DNA of 64,000 bases from Limonium bicolor (lineage: Eukaryota; Streptophyta; Magnoliopsida; Caryophyllales; Plumbaginaceae): NCBI GenBank assembly GCA_023374045.1, contig CM041776.1, positions 142,107,296 to 142,171,295 of the forward strand. The letters run 5' to 3'. The translations under genes and the position numbers were made by a program. Of the stretch, positions 50,773-64,000 are shown piece by piece. Every line of letters begins with the position of its first letter. Within the stretch, counting starts at the first letter, position 1. Under the pieces are notes generated by a model. The model made no database searches. It was not told the origin of the DNA and worked only from the letters and a program-made list of their open reading frames with translations.

Positions 50773-52743
50773 TGTAACACCCCTACCGCTAATACCGTCA
50801 TTACTGTACAAATACTTACCTTCGCAGCGGATATTACTTACTCAACGGCGGGTGTACAATGCCGTTAGTCACCCACGTGATTAACAAGGCAGATTACAAT
50901 ACTACATACTATCGGTCTGATGATTATGAATATACCGAGTGCTCTACATGATGCATTACTTTCCCTTGCATACCAATCCATAATTCGATACAACTCCAAT
51001 ACAATACTATACCGAGTATACTACAATCCTTAATTTTACCGATACAGTTTGGACTTCCAAATTCCCAATACATTACAGGTTTCATCCCTTCCATACTACT
51101 ACCCATGCTTACATAGCAGTCCCCGTCCTACTCTCTCGAACGGTGGCCAGCTTCGAGTACCTGCACAAAAACGGTCCCCCGAGGGGGTCAGCTTACGCTG
51201 CATATGAAATCCGCATATACCGCGTGCTAACCGCGGTACGCCGACTACTTTGGGTCGGATATACATGGAGTTCATTTTACATGCATACGTACATACTCAT
51301 ACTACAACAATACAATCAAAGATACCTACATAAATGTACAAGTTCAATACTTACTAAGGAAGACAATTCAATAGTCAACCATTCGTCTTTATTATACATT
51401 CATTACTCTTCGTACTGTGTTTGATATTCGTTACTCTACTCATACTCACTCCTTACTCTTGCATACTCATCGCTCCATGTTCAATACCTTACTCGTACAC
51501 GATCCTTACTCTGTACTCGTTACTATACTGGTGCATACGCACTACTCAATTCTCTACACTTACTCTTACATACTCGATACCCAATACTTACTCATACATA
51601 CTCAATACTCAATACTCATTACTACTCATACTGCTTCTTACTCGATACTCATTACTTGGCCTCTGGGCGAGTCATACACAAGACTCACCACCGGACCTAC
51701 AATACGAGGGCTATACGCTTAGCTCCTCAAATACTCAAATGTCCGTACTACCGGACTACTCGAATTCCCAACACTCTTCTCTCAGAGTATATTACAATCT
51801 CGTGGATTAGCCTAGAAGTATCTCTCTCGATAACCTCTTTTAGCTTAGGGAATTACCACCGCCTAGTATCCTCAGATTTAAGGGTTTCCCCAACATATCG
51901 AATACTCTCTTGTTCGGGGCATACTTACATCAGTCGGGTCCTCTCATAATGGGTCGACTGATTACTAAGGGGTTTGGAGATCCCTCCTCATTCTTTGCTA
52001 CTCTCCTGGTTCATGTTTTGCACCAAGATTAGTTCCTCTAATAGAGGTTACTTATATACTTCCACTACGTTTTGTTTGTGGATTATTCATTTCGTTTCTC
52101 CTATCGTTATCGGAAGGTTATTACTCCCGTACACTCTCTCACATTCTAGTGAGTTCGTTGGGTTGCGTTATCGTTTATTGATTCGATAATTTAGTGCGTT
52201 GCTACGTTTCCATTAGTTCACAATATGACTCTTACTACGAGCCTCTACACAACAAGACTCATCTCTGAGTCGTATTACGCACTAAATGAAGCCACACAAT
52301 CAATCAGGAAAGGTTAGCTCACACAACATACATCAAGACATACAATGAAGGCAATAAACCATTTTCATGCTTTAGTCTTGATTAGCCGGCATACAACATA
52401 CAAATCAACGTAACTCGGTTAGCATACGGGGCATGAGGAAATCATACCTTTCACCGGAGTTAGCTTTACCATGTGTTCCCTTGTTCCTTGGTTCACACTT
52501 GTTCCACTGATAATGTTTTCAACATTGTTGTTAATACTATGCTCATACGATATACAAGTAGTTACTACTCCCTTACTTACCCCGTTATCCCGGTACACTT
52601 AATGTTCTTATACTTACAACTTCCTTAACTTGTTTCCTTACTCACATGTGCATTTCCTCATCCTTTCTTCCCATTAATGTTGTGTTACTACATTTACATA
52701 TACCTATGTATAGGCATATACTTATATACATATGATAACTCTA

Positions 52744-52783
<40 letters not shown>

Positions 52784-55409
52784 TGACTCGACCGACCTTA
52801 CCCAGGGTCGGTCCCAAGGTCGGTCGAAGTCAGTAAGGAATTACGCTGGAAAATTACAGGGCCGACCGACCTTGCAAGTCCGGTCCCAAGGTCGGTCCAT
52901 TCCAGTGAGTTACTTAACGGAGAATTTTAGCCCGACCGACCTTGCAAGTCCGGTCGCAAGGTCGGTCCATTCCAGTAGCTTACAAGACGGAAAATTTTTT
53001 TTTAGTCGACCGACCTTGCAAGTCCGGTCGCAAGGTCGGTCCATTCCAGTAGGTTGCATTACGGGAAATTCTTCTGGCCGACCGACCTTGCATGTCCGGT
53101 CCCAAGGTCGGTCCATTCCAGAAGGTTTCCGTCCTTTGTAAATCTGGGCTCGACCGACCTTGCAAGTTCGGTCCCAAGGTCGGTCCGGCCCAGTACTTCA
53201 GTTTTCATTTCTGTTTTCAGTCCTCTCCTTTACCCATTACTTCCCCATTGTTCCTACACTTAATCCCACATATTTTAACACTACTTAGGCCCTCAAAATT
53301 GCCTTGATTCATCCCCCCAAATACCTTACTCACTTCTAAATCCATATACACCATTTCTCCTCACTCCCTTCAACACTTGTAACAGTTTTTGTTACACTTG
53401 TGCTACAGATTTTATAATTCAATTCTCCCATCCAATACTTCCTCAATCATTGCCAATTCTAGCATCCTAATTACCTCTCCTTACCTTGCCAATTTATTTC
53501 CAAGCCATTGCACTCCCTACACCCAAGTTCCAACACTCATTTTACAAAATCCTGCACACCAATTTCTTCCTAGTTCCACAATGCATTTTGGTACCTCTCT
53601 TGCTACAGATTTTGCGTCCTAATACTCTCATACCACCACTACCATTCCATGGTCATTAAACACCTTTATTAAATCCAATACACACCTTGGTTCTCCCTTT
53701 CACCAAGTCATTCTTTAATGCTCAATTCCTACCAAAATTTTGCCATAGTTCACCTACTTTTCCTTACATCCTCAAATACACATTCTCTCCTCAAATTCCA
53801 CCTAAAGCTAGCCACACCCAACAAGGGTCCTACCAGCACACATACAAAATCCTAATACACCAATGCTTCCTCAATTACAATACCAATACAACATTATTCC
53901 TCAAATAGCATTACTAATATACATACACCATTCATTTGGCTCTAAGGCCTACAAATCCACACATTTACTCACTAGTACTCAAATGTCCACAACTACATTA
54001 CCAATACAATAGTTGAGGTCCTTTATTTGTTTACCCATTCCCATTACACTAATGCATTTAAAATTAAGCATTAAGAAGAGCTCTTACCTTGAGCTTAAAT
54101 TTCCTTTCCTCCTTTCCAATTCTTCCCTTCCTCTCTTTCTTGTACCAACCGGTCACATGGGAGTGGAGTTGTCAAACTCCACCCCAACACCCAAGAACAC
54201 AAAAATGCATTTTAGTTACTCTTCTAAACCCTTAGAGAATTCTAATTCCATAAAAAGGCTTAGAGTACAAGTTAGGGTTTTACCTTTGGGGGTCTTTGAG
54301 AGGGATTCTCACCCTTGAATCAAGAATGGGGTTACTCCACCATTGGAGGGTTGAAATGGAGCTCAAAACCAAGAAGGAAAACAAGGTAAGAGAAGTAGCC
54401 AAAATCGGCCAAGGCAAGAAAATGGGAAAATGAGATTTTCTCTTGAAACTTTTTACCTTGTTTGAAAGAGGAGACTCCAAGCTTCACAATGGTGTGCTTT
54501 TCTCTTCAAATGGGGAAAACCCATGGAGATGAAGTTGCTCATTTTCGGATTTTGAAGAGATAGAAATGTAGAGCTTGAAGAGAGGAGTTCAAATATGTAT
54601 TTTGTTTTTGATTTGGAGCTTACATGTGGATGGAGCATGAGGATGAAGTTGGAGTTGCCATGGAAGCCATGGGAGAGCTCTCAAAAATCGCCCAAGCCAG
54701 AGAGGAAAGGAGGGAGACGGTGAGAGAGGGGGAAATAGGAGAGAGAAGAGGGAAAAGTGAGAATAAGAGGTGAGAGAGTGTGGTTTTACTTTTGTACTTT
54801 TATTTGTTTTGCTTTTTGGTTCCCTCTACTTATTAGCTAGTTACATGTGTATGAGAGGGTTATTTGACCCATTAAAAATCGGCCCCACACACTACTAGCT
54901 GGAGCGTTTTTCGTCATTTACAGAAAACGCTCGTTATTTTGCCCGGTTTTGATACTGTTCACTAACCGGACCCGTTTTCCGGAATTTTCTCGTTTCTTTA
55001 TTTTTATTGGTTATTAAGCTTCCATAAATGCTTAATAATTATTATTTAATGATTTATAATTTTTACGGGTCTGTTTGACCACTTAAAGTCATGTTTTCGG
55101 GTTTCCTCGAAAAACGTGCGCTAAAGCTCTTTTAGCGTTTTAATACATTTCTTGGATCCGTTTTCTTCGGGAATCATTCCCGTATACTAATTAGGCATGA
55201 ATAAGCCTTAGGAATCCTTACGATACTATAACCAAGGTCTCGTACCTCCTATGGTTATTTAACGCTCATTTTAGCGTTTTCCGCTTTCTAAGCGTTTTTC
55301 TCATTCCTTTGGATTTATTTTCTTTACCAAAAATTACTTAGGCACTATTAGGCCCATAAATACTATAGTAGGATAATATAATCACCATATTTAAGTTCGG
55401 GGTATTTCA
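50773..55409 (-). repeat. LARD LTR 5 (complete, 4637 bp)
   Basis: Longest complete copy, partly because of a 34-base AT tract (52747-52780). Primer-proximal bases match LTRs 4 and 6, while the polypurine-proximal half matches LTRs 1-3 (TTTCCTTTCCTCC, GTCATTCTTTAATG), so it looks recombinant. No gene. Confidence 0.9.
52790..53193 (-). repeat. Six-unit palindromic minisatellite of LARD LTR 5
   Basis: All six palindromes intact; directly adjoins the expanded AT tract. Confidence 0.87.
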
Positions 55410-55422
55410 ATCTACCCCCCTG
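55410..55422 (-). other. Polypurine tract of LARD unit 5
   Basis: Minus strand CAGGGGGGTAGAT abutting LTR 5. Confidence 0.8.
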
Positions 55423-58400
55423 AAAGAACTTTGCCCTCAAAGTTGGTGAATCTAATACTGTTACTCGTACCAATACTCTATGCTAAGGTTATGACCTCTA
55501 CATATGACTTGTCAAACTCCAAATGTCTGACATGATGCATACTACGCATCCAAACAGCATGTCACTGCATGCATAGCAATCAAAAATATCCGTTTTACTC
55601 CTCTCCAAGGGGGTCCATCCGCAGACAATTAGGTACAATCCTCCCCCAATGGAGAGTGATCCCTCAGGTACCGGTCACGTTTGAACACTTACGCTTTCTG
55701 GTTCACGGCCGTCATGACTTGAGCACTTACGCTTTCTGGCTCTACGGTCCTTTGGTTCTGATCAAATTCATTTGCACATATAGAGATCCTCAGGCACTTA
55801 CTCATACTTACTTACTCATACTTTACTCATACTTACTCATACTTACTCGGGACTACACTGCCCCAGTGCCCTTGGAAAAATACAAAACACCCACTGTTAC
55901 CGTACACCCGGTGTAGTGGTTTCAAACTACTCTACACTTCCACAGACTCAAAACTAGCTTCACCTCCTATGGTTTCGACCGGATACCCGTGCCTAGGCAT
56001 GGAAGATCCACTAGCGTCCGTGGGAGCGGTTTTAAAACCGATCCTCATTCTCAAGTTTGAAGAAAACATTGTACCAAATTAGTTTTGGAAATTCATTTTG
56101 AAAACTTTGCATACATCTCCCAAGTTCAATTTATGATGGTTATTCCTATTACTAGTGTTATTATTGTGGCCACTTAAGGGAGCTTCCAGAGTCCTTCAAC
56201 CCCAATGTGATCAGCATTGGTGTTGAATTATCCTTCCACCCAATTTGTGTTCGGCTTCCCTTGATCGCTAGCAAATCAAGTTCCACTTCCCACCTCAATA
56301 CAAACAGACAGATTGTCAAACATTATTTCGTTTTCTATCTTTTTAATCTTGCTACTCATAATCATACACATACATTTCCCAATTTATATGATTCACTTAC
56401 TTACTTACTAATCATCTCATCAATTATTACTGCATCCTCTCCAACTACTATACTTAAGAAATTCATGGGTATAATATCCCATTAATCTGCTATACCAAAT
56501 TCATACTCATAAAATACATCGGTTTCGTGCCGATTTATACTCATTACATACATTGGTTCCATACCGATTTATACTCCTCAAGTCTCCCATACATACTCAT
56601 TCTTCATACTATTACCAATCGGGGTTCTCATTCCCCTGGAGTTTCACTACTCCTTTTCCTATACTTGCTTCTCAAATTACCACAATTACACGATGGGTGA
56701 ATACAAATGTTTATGTAACATGAGTATCAGCCATCAAGACGAATTCTCTTGCGCTATGCGCGTTGTAGTTTACGCACCTATCACGTAAAACATACATTTC
56801 ACGGTTTTCGCTCTACCCCCCTTAAAAGGGATTACGCCCACGTAATCTACCATGTGTCAACATTGGACATTGGTCGTAGGCATTCAGCCGTCATGGAGCG
56901 GTTCAGTTTCCATGCGGTCTATTATACAATGTTCCTTGATCAACGGGTCTTAACCGTACTGTCGGTTAGTCCCTGCATCAAGAATTTCCATCGGAGTTTA
57001 TTTAACTCTTGTTCGGTTCTAGCCTGAATGGCTTTAAGGCATTAACGATTAACCTTTTATTTACTAGGTGTACTTCACTTAGAATTCTGGCCCACTAGCT
57101 TCTGCTACGCGACCCTGATAACTTGGGTTATTCGCCCTTCTTGTTATCTTAAATGTGTTATACAACACCTTTTATCCTTCTTGTTGCGGAAATAAGGTTT
57201 ATTGACCAAGTGTGATGTTCTCTTACCGTGCTCGAATTCGGTGAGTTGTAGATTCATAATCAGCTCTCTAATGTATATACATATTGTTGTGTTTGTAGTG
57301 ATCATTCACTTGGTTTCTCCGACTTATTGTCGGTTGAGGTTAAGTCACTACTTGGTTGTAGTGCTTCCTCTACTGTTAGTGGCTTCTGAATTGTACCAGT
57401 TTCTCTGGTTCATTACAAGTGTTCTTTACTTGTATGACCTTACATTTTTAATGCGTCGGTCCTTGTGACTCTCTTAAGTCTCCTTTCGCTTTTATTCCAA
57501 TGGAATTCACATCTTGTGATTTAGGTCGCACGGTTTGTTTCTAAGCTTTTGCTTAGCTGGCTTATGCCATGTTCACTGGTGAAAGGAAGAATTTACTACT
57601 ACTTACATTTTCCATATTCCTAGCTATCCCACTAGATCATTAACTACACAAGTGCAATACCAAAACACTCAGTCCTACAGAATGCAGAGGCGTGAACCCT
57701 TGGCAGTAACTCTCTTATGAGATCGCAATAGGACTGATCGTTACTTTTTCAGGTGGTGCTTCATCATTTGGTGCAGACTTCTGGCTTGTTGCCCGGTCTG
57801 TCTACCATCTTATTTTAACTACTTCATAGCATCGGGTGATTATTCACATGCATTGGTCGCCTGCTGCGCACCATGTTCTTACTGATTCTACAGTATTGGT
57901 TTGCATGGCCTCCGCTGTTGTTAGCTTCAGCTCCTGCATTTCTGTCGCCTATACAATGGTTCCCCGTGTATTTGGCAAATAGAGTATGGTATTCCTTTAT
58001 TTTTCTGAGCTCCCTGAGCATCATTGGTTTTATAACCGGTTATTCCTTGGTTGTCAACAATTGCTGCTGAAGCTTATTTCACATTGCTTAACAATAGTTG
58101 TATGCTCAAGCTTGACTACACTAGTAGTTCTGAAAGGAATATATTTCCCGACAGTTATTGATGGCGTCCCATTCTTGGGATCCACGTGTTCACCGCCCTT
58201 GCGGTTTCACATTTATGAGGGGCGTCCTCATTCATCGATTGTTACTCTTTCATTGGTGCCGTCCTTGACAGCCTTCCATATTGTTCACCTTGGTTTTGCA
58301 ACCGTTGGTTGTGTAGTAACAGTTTCATGGCCTACTAGCCATGTTGCCTAGAGCTCTGCTCATCATAGGTTGTTTCCAAGTGGTTATTTCCCCATACACC

Positions 58401-60546
58401 ATCGCTGGATTTGGAGGTGATACTGGGCTCCCTGACAAGATCGTCACATCACGCTTCCGTCAGTGGAGACCCTTTTGCATCTTGGTATTGATCGATACCG
58501 TTTATTAATTTGGGGTATCCCCTATCAAGTGGGATCTCGTCGGTGTTCTAACCGGTTGCTCGTTCCGATTGTGGTGTTTTTACCACGACATCTCGTTCAA
58601 CTGTGTTGACTTGCTACACTTTATGGATTGCTCCTGGGTATTACCGATTATGCGGTAGCATCTGGCATGTATGAGTATTTTCAGTTTGTTGTCCTACCTT
58701 GCGGTTCTGGATCTGAGTTATCCGTTTCCGGTTGTAACGTCTCCCGTTCTTAGGGTAGACCATTGGTGTTTTTTCCTTGTGTTATAACGGATTTGATATC
58801 CCTTCCGGTGATGAATGGCATTTCTAGTACCTTATAACATCGTCCTGTGTTTTGTGGTAGTTGATCTGGGAATTCTATCCCGTTCATTGAGCACTGATGT
58901 GTTAATGTTAGGCATTTGCCTTACTGTGCTTGGACTGGGTATTCCTTCCAGTTATCATGCTTTACTTAGATATATTCGAGACATATCCAATGTCTTATCC
59001 CGTTGTTAGTGCTTCTTGCACTTTCAACTCTTAATGGTTCTCCTGAAGTGAGTTTCTGACTCTTAGCTTGTAGCTTATCTGAGTTTCCTTTGTTCGGTCG
59101 AGGTAACCAACTGTTCTGTTTCAAATTCACTTATGGTCCGTAGAACAGAGTTGACTACTTCCCGTGTTTCGTACACTACATGTATACATACGTGGGGTAC
59201 CGTCTTGGCACGTTACCACTTACCTAACTATCTGTCAGGCCCACAAGCTCCTTCGGAGTGCGGTCGTCCCACATCCCGTATTTGGGTACACTCGTAGTGT
59301 TCGTCACACGCCTAGGTGAAGTATTCTCTTGTCAACTCCGCTTGTATCATTCTATGATACTCACCGTATTTCCGTTGTTTGGTTTTAAAAATCCAAGGTT
59401 TGAAAGAAGAGTTTGTGATTTTGAAATAAGAAATTTGGGTTTTGGAATAACAGTTCAGTGTTAAAAGGAATTCTTCATGGCGTTGCCATGTTTGCGGTCT
59501 TGACCAAGTTCAGCTTCTTGCTGATTGGTATGTCCTTAATACAATGGTCGGGCCGTTAGGTTCCCGAGGATTGGTGATCCTATATTTGCTCCATTCGTCA
59601 TAGCGGCACTTTAGCAAGTATTTGCGGGTTGTTAAAGGTATTCTAATCGTCTAGTAGTTGCTGCACTTGCCCTGGGCAAGTGCGCGGGTAGGTTGTTTTT
59701 CGGTTAACGCATACCGGTGGCGGTATCGTTTCCATCCATAATTGGTGGTTTTATTAGGTCTTCATTTGATCTTTTGATCTTGGTGATCGATCTCCTGAGT
59801 CGCTTCTCAGTGTACTTGACGTGGTTGTCGTCCATCCGGGTGTCTCACACCTTCAGTGTGGTTAACAAGACCTGACTTATCCTTAGGAACCAGGTTGTGG
59901 TCCTATAGGTGTAGGTGTTATGATTTCTTTCATAGTTATCTGGACTATGTTGTTCGGTTATTACGGCCTCTTGGCATGTAGGTTTGGTGTTAATCCAACC
60001 TCGACTAATTCCTTAGTCGGTTGGTATACCGTTGTTGGTATCATCAGAGGTTACGGTCTGTAAACTCTCTTGTCTAGGATTCGTTACTCTATCTTCCTTG
60101 CTTTATTGCGCGATTGTGCTTCTCTTCTTGCTGGCTGCACATGGTTCTCGCGACTGCGAAGCATGTCGCCCCATGGTGCCATAAATTCCATCATCCTTGT
60201 GTTTAGGATCTTCATTCCCCCACCACTAAGTGCGGTCCTTGTCATGCAACGGAAACCGTCTTTGGGACTTCCAGTTCTTGGACTCTACCGTATGACAGGT
60301 TCTTTTCTAATAAGGTTTGTTTTGTACTGCCAGATCGGGTTTTACCCGAGCGTGAGAGGTCTTTCCATCTCTCTGGCGTTATTCTCTCAACTTAATACCG
60401 TGGGTTGCGGAGGGCGGGGTATGGTTGTGGTAGGTTTCCGATTCATACGGAAGTTCCTAACTAGCGTACCTCTCACGCTAACACTCAACCCTAAGCCCTA
60501 AGACTCTAATTCCTAACTCGGTATTTCCTAACTCGGTATTTCATCC

Positions 60547-60574
60547 ATCAGAGCGATACTTCGCTCTGATACCA
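60547..60574 (-). other. LARD primer binding site inside a hairpin (unit 5)
   Basis: Primer site 60562-60574, hairpin 60547-60570. Confidence 0.85.
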
Positions 60575-60579
60575 CTTTT

Positions 60580-63500
60580 TGTAACACCCCTACCGCTAAT
60601 ACCGTCATTACTGTACAAATACTTACCTTCGCGCATATTACTTACTCAACGGCGGGTGTACAATGCCGTTAGTCACCCACGTGATTAACAAGGCAGATTA
60701 CAATACTACATACTATCGGTCTGATGATTATGAATATACCGAGTGCTCTACATGATGCATTACTTTCCCTTGCATACCAATCCATAATTCGATACAACTC
60801 CAATACAATACTATACCGAGTATACTACAATCCTTAATTTTACCGATACAGTTTGGACTTCCAAATTTCCCAATACATTACAGGTTTCATCCCTTCCATA
60901 CTACTACCCATGCTTACATAGCAGTCCCCGTCCTACTCTCTCGAACGGTGGCCAGCTTCGAGTACCTGCACACTAAAAACGGTCCCCCGAGGGGGTCAGC
61001 TTACGCTGCATATGAAATCCGCATATACCGCGTGCTAACCGCGGTACGCCGACTACTTTGGGTCGGATATACATGGAGTTCATTTTACATGCATACGTAC
61101 ATACTCATACTACAACAATACAATCAAAGATACCTACATAAATGTACAAGTTCAATACTTACTAAGGAAGACAATTCAATAGTCAACCATTCGTCTTTAT
61201 TATACATTCATTACTCTTCGTACTGTGTTTGATATTCGTTACTCTACTCATACTCACTCCTTACTCTTGCATACTCATCGCTCCATGTTCAATACCTTAC
61301 TCGTACACGATCCTTACTCTGTACTCGTTACTATACTGGTGCATACGCACTACTCAATTCTCTACACTTACTCTTACATACTCGATACCCAATACTTACT
61401 CATACATACTCAATACTCAATACTCATTACATACTCATACTTGCTTCTTACTCGATACTCATTACTTGGCCTCTGGGCGAGTCATACACAAGACTCACCA
61501 CCGGACCTACAATACGAGGGCTATACGCTTAGCTCCTCAAATACTCAAATGTCCGTACTACCGGACTACTCGAATTCCCAACACTCTTCTCTCAGAGTAT
61601 ATTACAATCTCGTGGATTAGCCTAGAAGTATCTCTCTCGATAACCTCTTTTAGCTTAGGGAATTACCACCGCCTAGTATCCTCAGATTTAAGGGTTTCCC
61701 CAACATATCGAATACTCTCTTGTTCGGGGCATACTTACATCAGTCGGGTCCTCTCATAATGGGTCGACTGATTACTAAGGGGTTTGGAGATCCCTCCTCA
61801 TTCTTTGCTACTCTCCTGGTTCATGTTTTGCACCAAGATTAGTTCCTCTAATAGAGGTTACTTATATACTTCCACTACGTTTTGTTTGTGGATTATTCAT
61901 TTCGTTTCTCCTATCGTTATCGGAAGGTTATTACTCCCGTACACTCTCTCACATTCTAGTGAGTTCGTTGGGTTGCGTTATCGTTTATTGATTCGATAAT
62001 TTAGTGCGTTGCTACGTTTCCATTAGTTCACAATATGACTCTTACTACGAGCCTCTACACAACAAGACTCATCTCTGAGTCGTATTACGCACTAAATGAA
62101 GCCACACAATCAATCAGGAAAGGTTAGCTCACACAACATACATCAAGACATACAATGAAGGCAATAAACCATTTTCATGCTTTAGTCTTGATTAGCCGGC
62201 ATACAACATACAAATCAACGTAACTCGGTTAGCATACGGGGCATGAGGAAATCATACCTTTCACCGGAGTTAGCTTTACCATGTGTTCCCTTGTTCCTTG
62301 GTTCACACTTGTTCCACTGATAATGTTTTCAACATTGTTGTTAATACTATGCTCATACGATATACAAGTAGTTACTACTCCCTTACTTACCCCGTTATCC
62401 CGGTACACTTAATGTTCTTATACTTACAACTTCCTTAACTTGTTTCCTTACTCACATGTGCATTTCCTCATCCTTTCTTCCCATTAATGTTGTGTTACTA
62501 CATTTACATATACCTATGTGTATAGGCATATACTTATATACATATGATAACTCTAATCATATTATATATATATATATTTTGACTCGACCGACCTTACCCA
62601 GGGTCGGTCCCAAGGTCGGTCGAAGTCAGTAAGGAATTACGCTGGAAAATTACAGGGCCGACCGACCTTGCAAGTCCGGTCCCAAGGTCGGTCCATTCCA
62701 GTGAGTTACTTAACGGAGAATTTTAGCCCGACCGACCTTGCAAGTCCGGTCGCAAGGTCGGTCCATTCCAGTAGCTTACAAGACGGAAAATTTTTTTTTT
62801 AGTCGACCGACCTTGCAAGTCCGGTCGCAAGGTCGGTCCATTCCAGTAGGTTGCATTACGGGAAATTCTTCTGGCCGACCGACCTTGCATGTCCGGTCCC
62901 AAGGTCGGTCCATTCCAGAAGGTTTCCGTCCTTTGTAAATCTGGGCTCGACCGACCTTGCAAGTTCGGTCCCATGGTCGGTCCGGCCCAGTACTTCAGTT
63001 TTCATTTCTGTTTTCAGTCCTCTCCTTTACCCATTACTTCCCCATTGTTCCTACCCTTAATCCCACATATTTTAACACTACTTAGGCCCTCAAAATTGCC
63101 TTGATTCATCCCCCCAAATACCTTACTCACTTCTAAATCCATATACACCATTTCTCCTCACTCCCTTCAACACTTGTAACAGTTTTTGTTACACTTGTGC
63201 TACAGATTTTATAATTCAATTCTCCCATCCAATACTTCCTCAATCATTGCCAATTCTAGCATCCTAATTACCTCTCCTTACCTTGCCAATTTATTTCCAA
63301 GCCATTGCACTCCCTACACCCAAGTTCCAACACTCATTTTACAAAATCCTGCACACCAATTTCTTCCTAGTTCCACAATGCATTTTGGTACCTCTCTTGC
63401 TACAGATTTTGCGTCCTAATACTCTCATACCACCACTACCATTCCATGGTCATTAAACACCTTTATTAAATCCAATACACACCTTGGTTCTCCCTTTCAC

Positions 63501-64000
63501 CAAGTCATTTTTAATGCTCAATTCCTACCAAAATTTTGCCATAGTTCACCTACTTTTCCTTACATCCTCAAATACACATTCTCTCCTCAAATTCCACCTA
63601 AAGCTAGCCACACCCAACAAGGGTCCTACCAGCACACATACAAAATCCTAATACACCAATGCTTCCTCAATTACAATACCAATACAACATTATTCCTCAA
63701 ATAGCATTACTAATATACATACACCATTCATTTGGCTCTAAGGCCTACAAATCCACACATTTACTCACTAGTACTCAAATGTCCACAACTACATTACCAA
63801 TACAATAGTTGAGGTCCTTTATTTGTTTACCCATTCCCATTACACTAATGCATTTAAAATTAAGCATTAAGAAGAGCTCTTACCTTGAGCTTAAATTTCT
63901 TTTCCTCCTTTCTAATTCTTCCCTTCCTCTCTTTCTTGTACCAACCGGTCACATGGGAGTGGAGTTGTCAAACTCCACCCCAACACCCAAGAACACAAAA
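60580..64000 (-). repeat. LARD LTR 6 (partial, cut by window end)
   Basis: 3421 bp of the primer-proximal side; TA tract about 62559-62577. Shares its right-hand variants with LTR 4. The array clearly continues beyond the window. Confidence 0.9.
62586..62990 (-). repeat. Six-unit palindromic minisatellite of LARD LTR 6
   Basis: Intact except the last unit, whose right arm reads CATGGTCGGTC. Confidence 0.85.

Larger units (their letters stand above)
55410..60579 (-). repeat. LARD internal region 5 (non-coding, no nested element)
   Basis: 5170 bp. Empty insertion site GTGTA at 59909-59913; G-C pair at 59118/59146. The plus-strand open stretch 60070-60501 starts at TTG and is broken in sister units, so it is not called a gene. 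Confidence 0.87.
2783..64000 (-). repeat. Tandem array of LARD-type LTR element with shared LTRs
   Basis: The same landmarks recur in the same order and orientation at about 9.78 kb intervals (about 14.9 kb where a nested element is present). The palindrome cluster, for example, starts at 3401, 18345, 33242, 43033, 52790 and 62586. Primer site, LTR, polypurine tract and internal follow one another without flanking DNA, giving n+1 LTRs for n internals. All units are nearly identical, differing by scattered substitutions and many 1-2 base indels. Sense is the minus strand. Confidence 0.92.

Overview
This is a repeat-only segment of a flowering-plant nuclear genome. I find no host gene, rRNA, tRNA or prokaryotic feature. 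The plant origin rests on Athila-type Ty3/gypsy retrotransposon hallmarks: a primer site complementary to plant tRNA-Asp, an Athila-style gag with a CX2CX3HX4C knuckle, and LTR ends of the TGTAACACCCC type next to an initiator-Met-tRNA primer site. The species cannot be told from the sequence.

Layout. Positions 1-2782 are the 5' part of an Athila-like element on the minus strand (gag, primer site, complete 5' LTR), inserted into the LTR of another element and cut by the window start. From 2783 to the end is a head-to-tail array of one large element on the minus strand. Its LTR is about 4.6 kb (TGAAATACCCC...GGGGTGTTACA in element sense). Its internal region is about 5.15 kb, bounded by a polypurine tract and a primer site, with no recognisable coding capacity. 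That is the anatomy of a LARD (large retrotransposon derivative). The window has six LTRs (the first and last partial) and five internals, alternating LTR-internal-LTR with each LTR shared, so the repeat period is about 9.78 kb. Internals 1 and 2 each also carry a 5.1-5.2 kb nested non-autonomous Athila-related element on the plus strand (10517-15685 and 25443-30578), which makes those periods about 14.9 kb. Internals 3, 4 and 5 keep the empty site.

How the parts relate. None of the copies here encodes protease, reverse transcriptase or integrase. The nested elements keep only a zinc-knuckle remnant and an acidic reading frame, so they would depend on proteins from autonomous relatives; the Athila-like element at the left edge belongs to the same broad family. 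The two nested insertions share the same site, the same mutated target duplication and the same LTR-specific base differences. They are therefore copies of one insertion, spread by duplication of a whole array unit.

The least expected signals are structural. All three element families carry, inside the LTR and upstream of the likely promoter, tandem palindromic modules of about 35 bp built from half-sites in a 12-bp register (period about 72 bp in two unrelated families). All three also have a hairpin at or overlapping the primer site. A short stem in the LARD internal shows a compensatory A-T to G-C change between two sets of array units.
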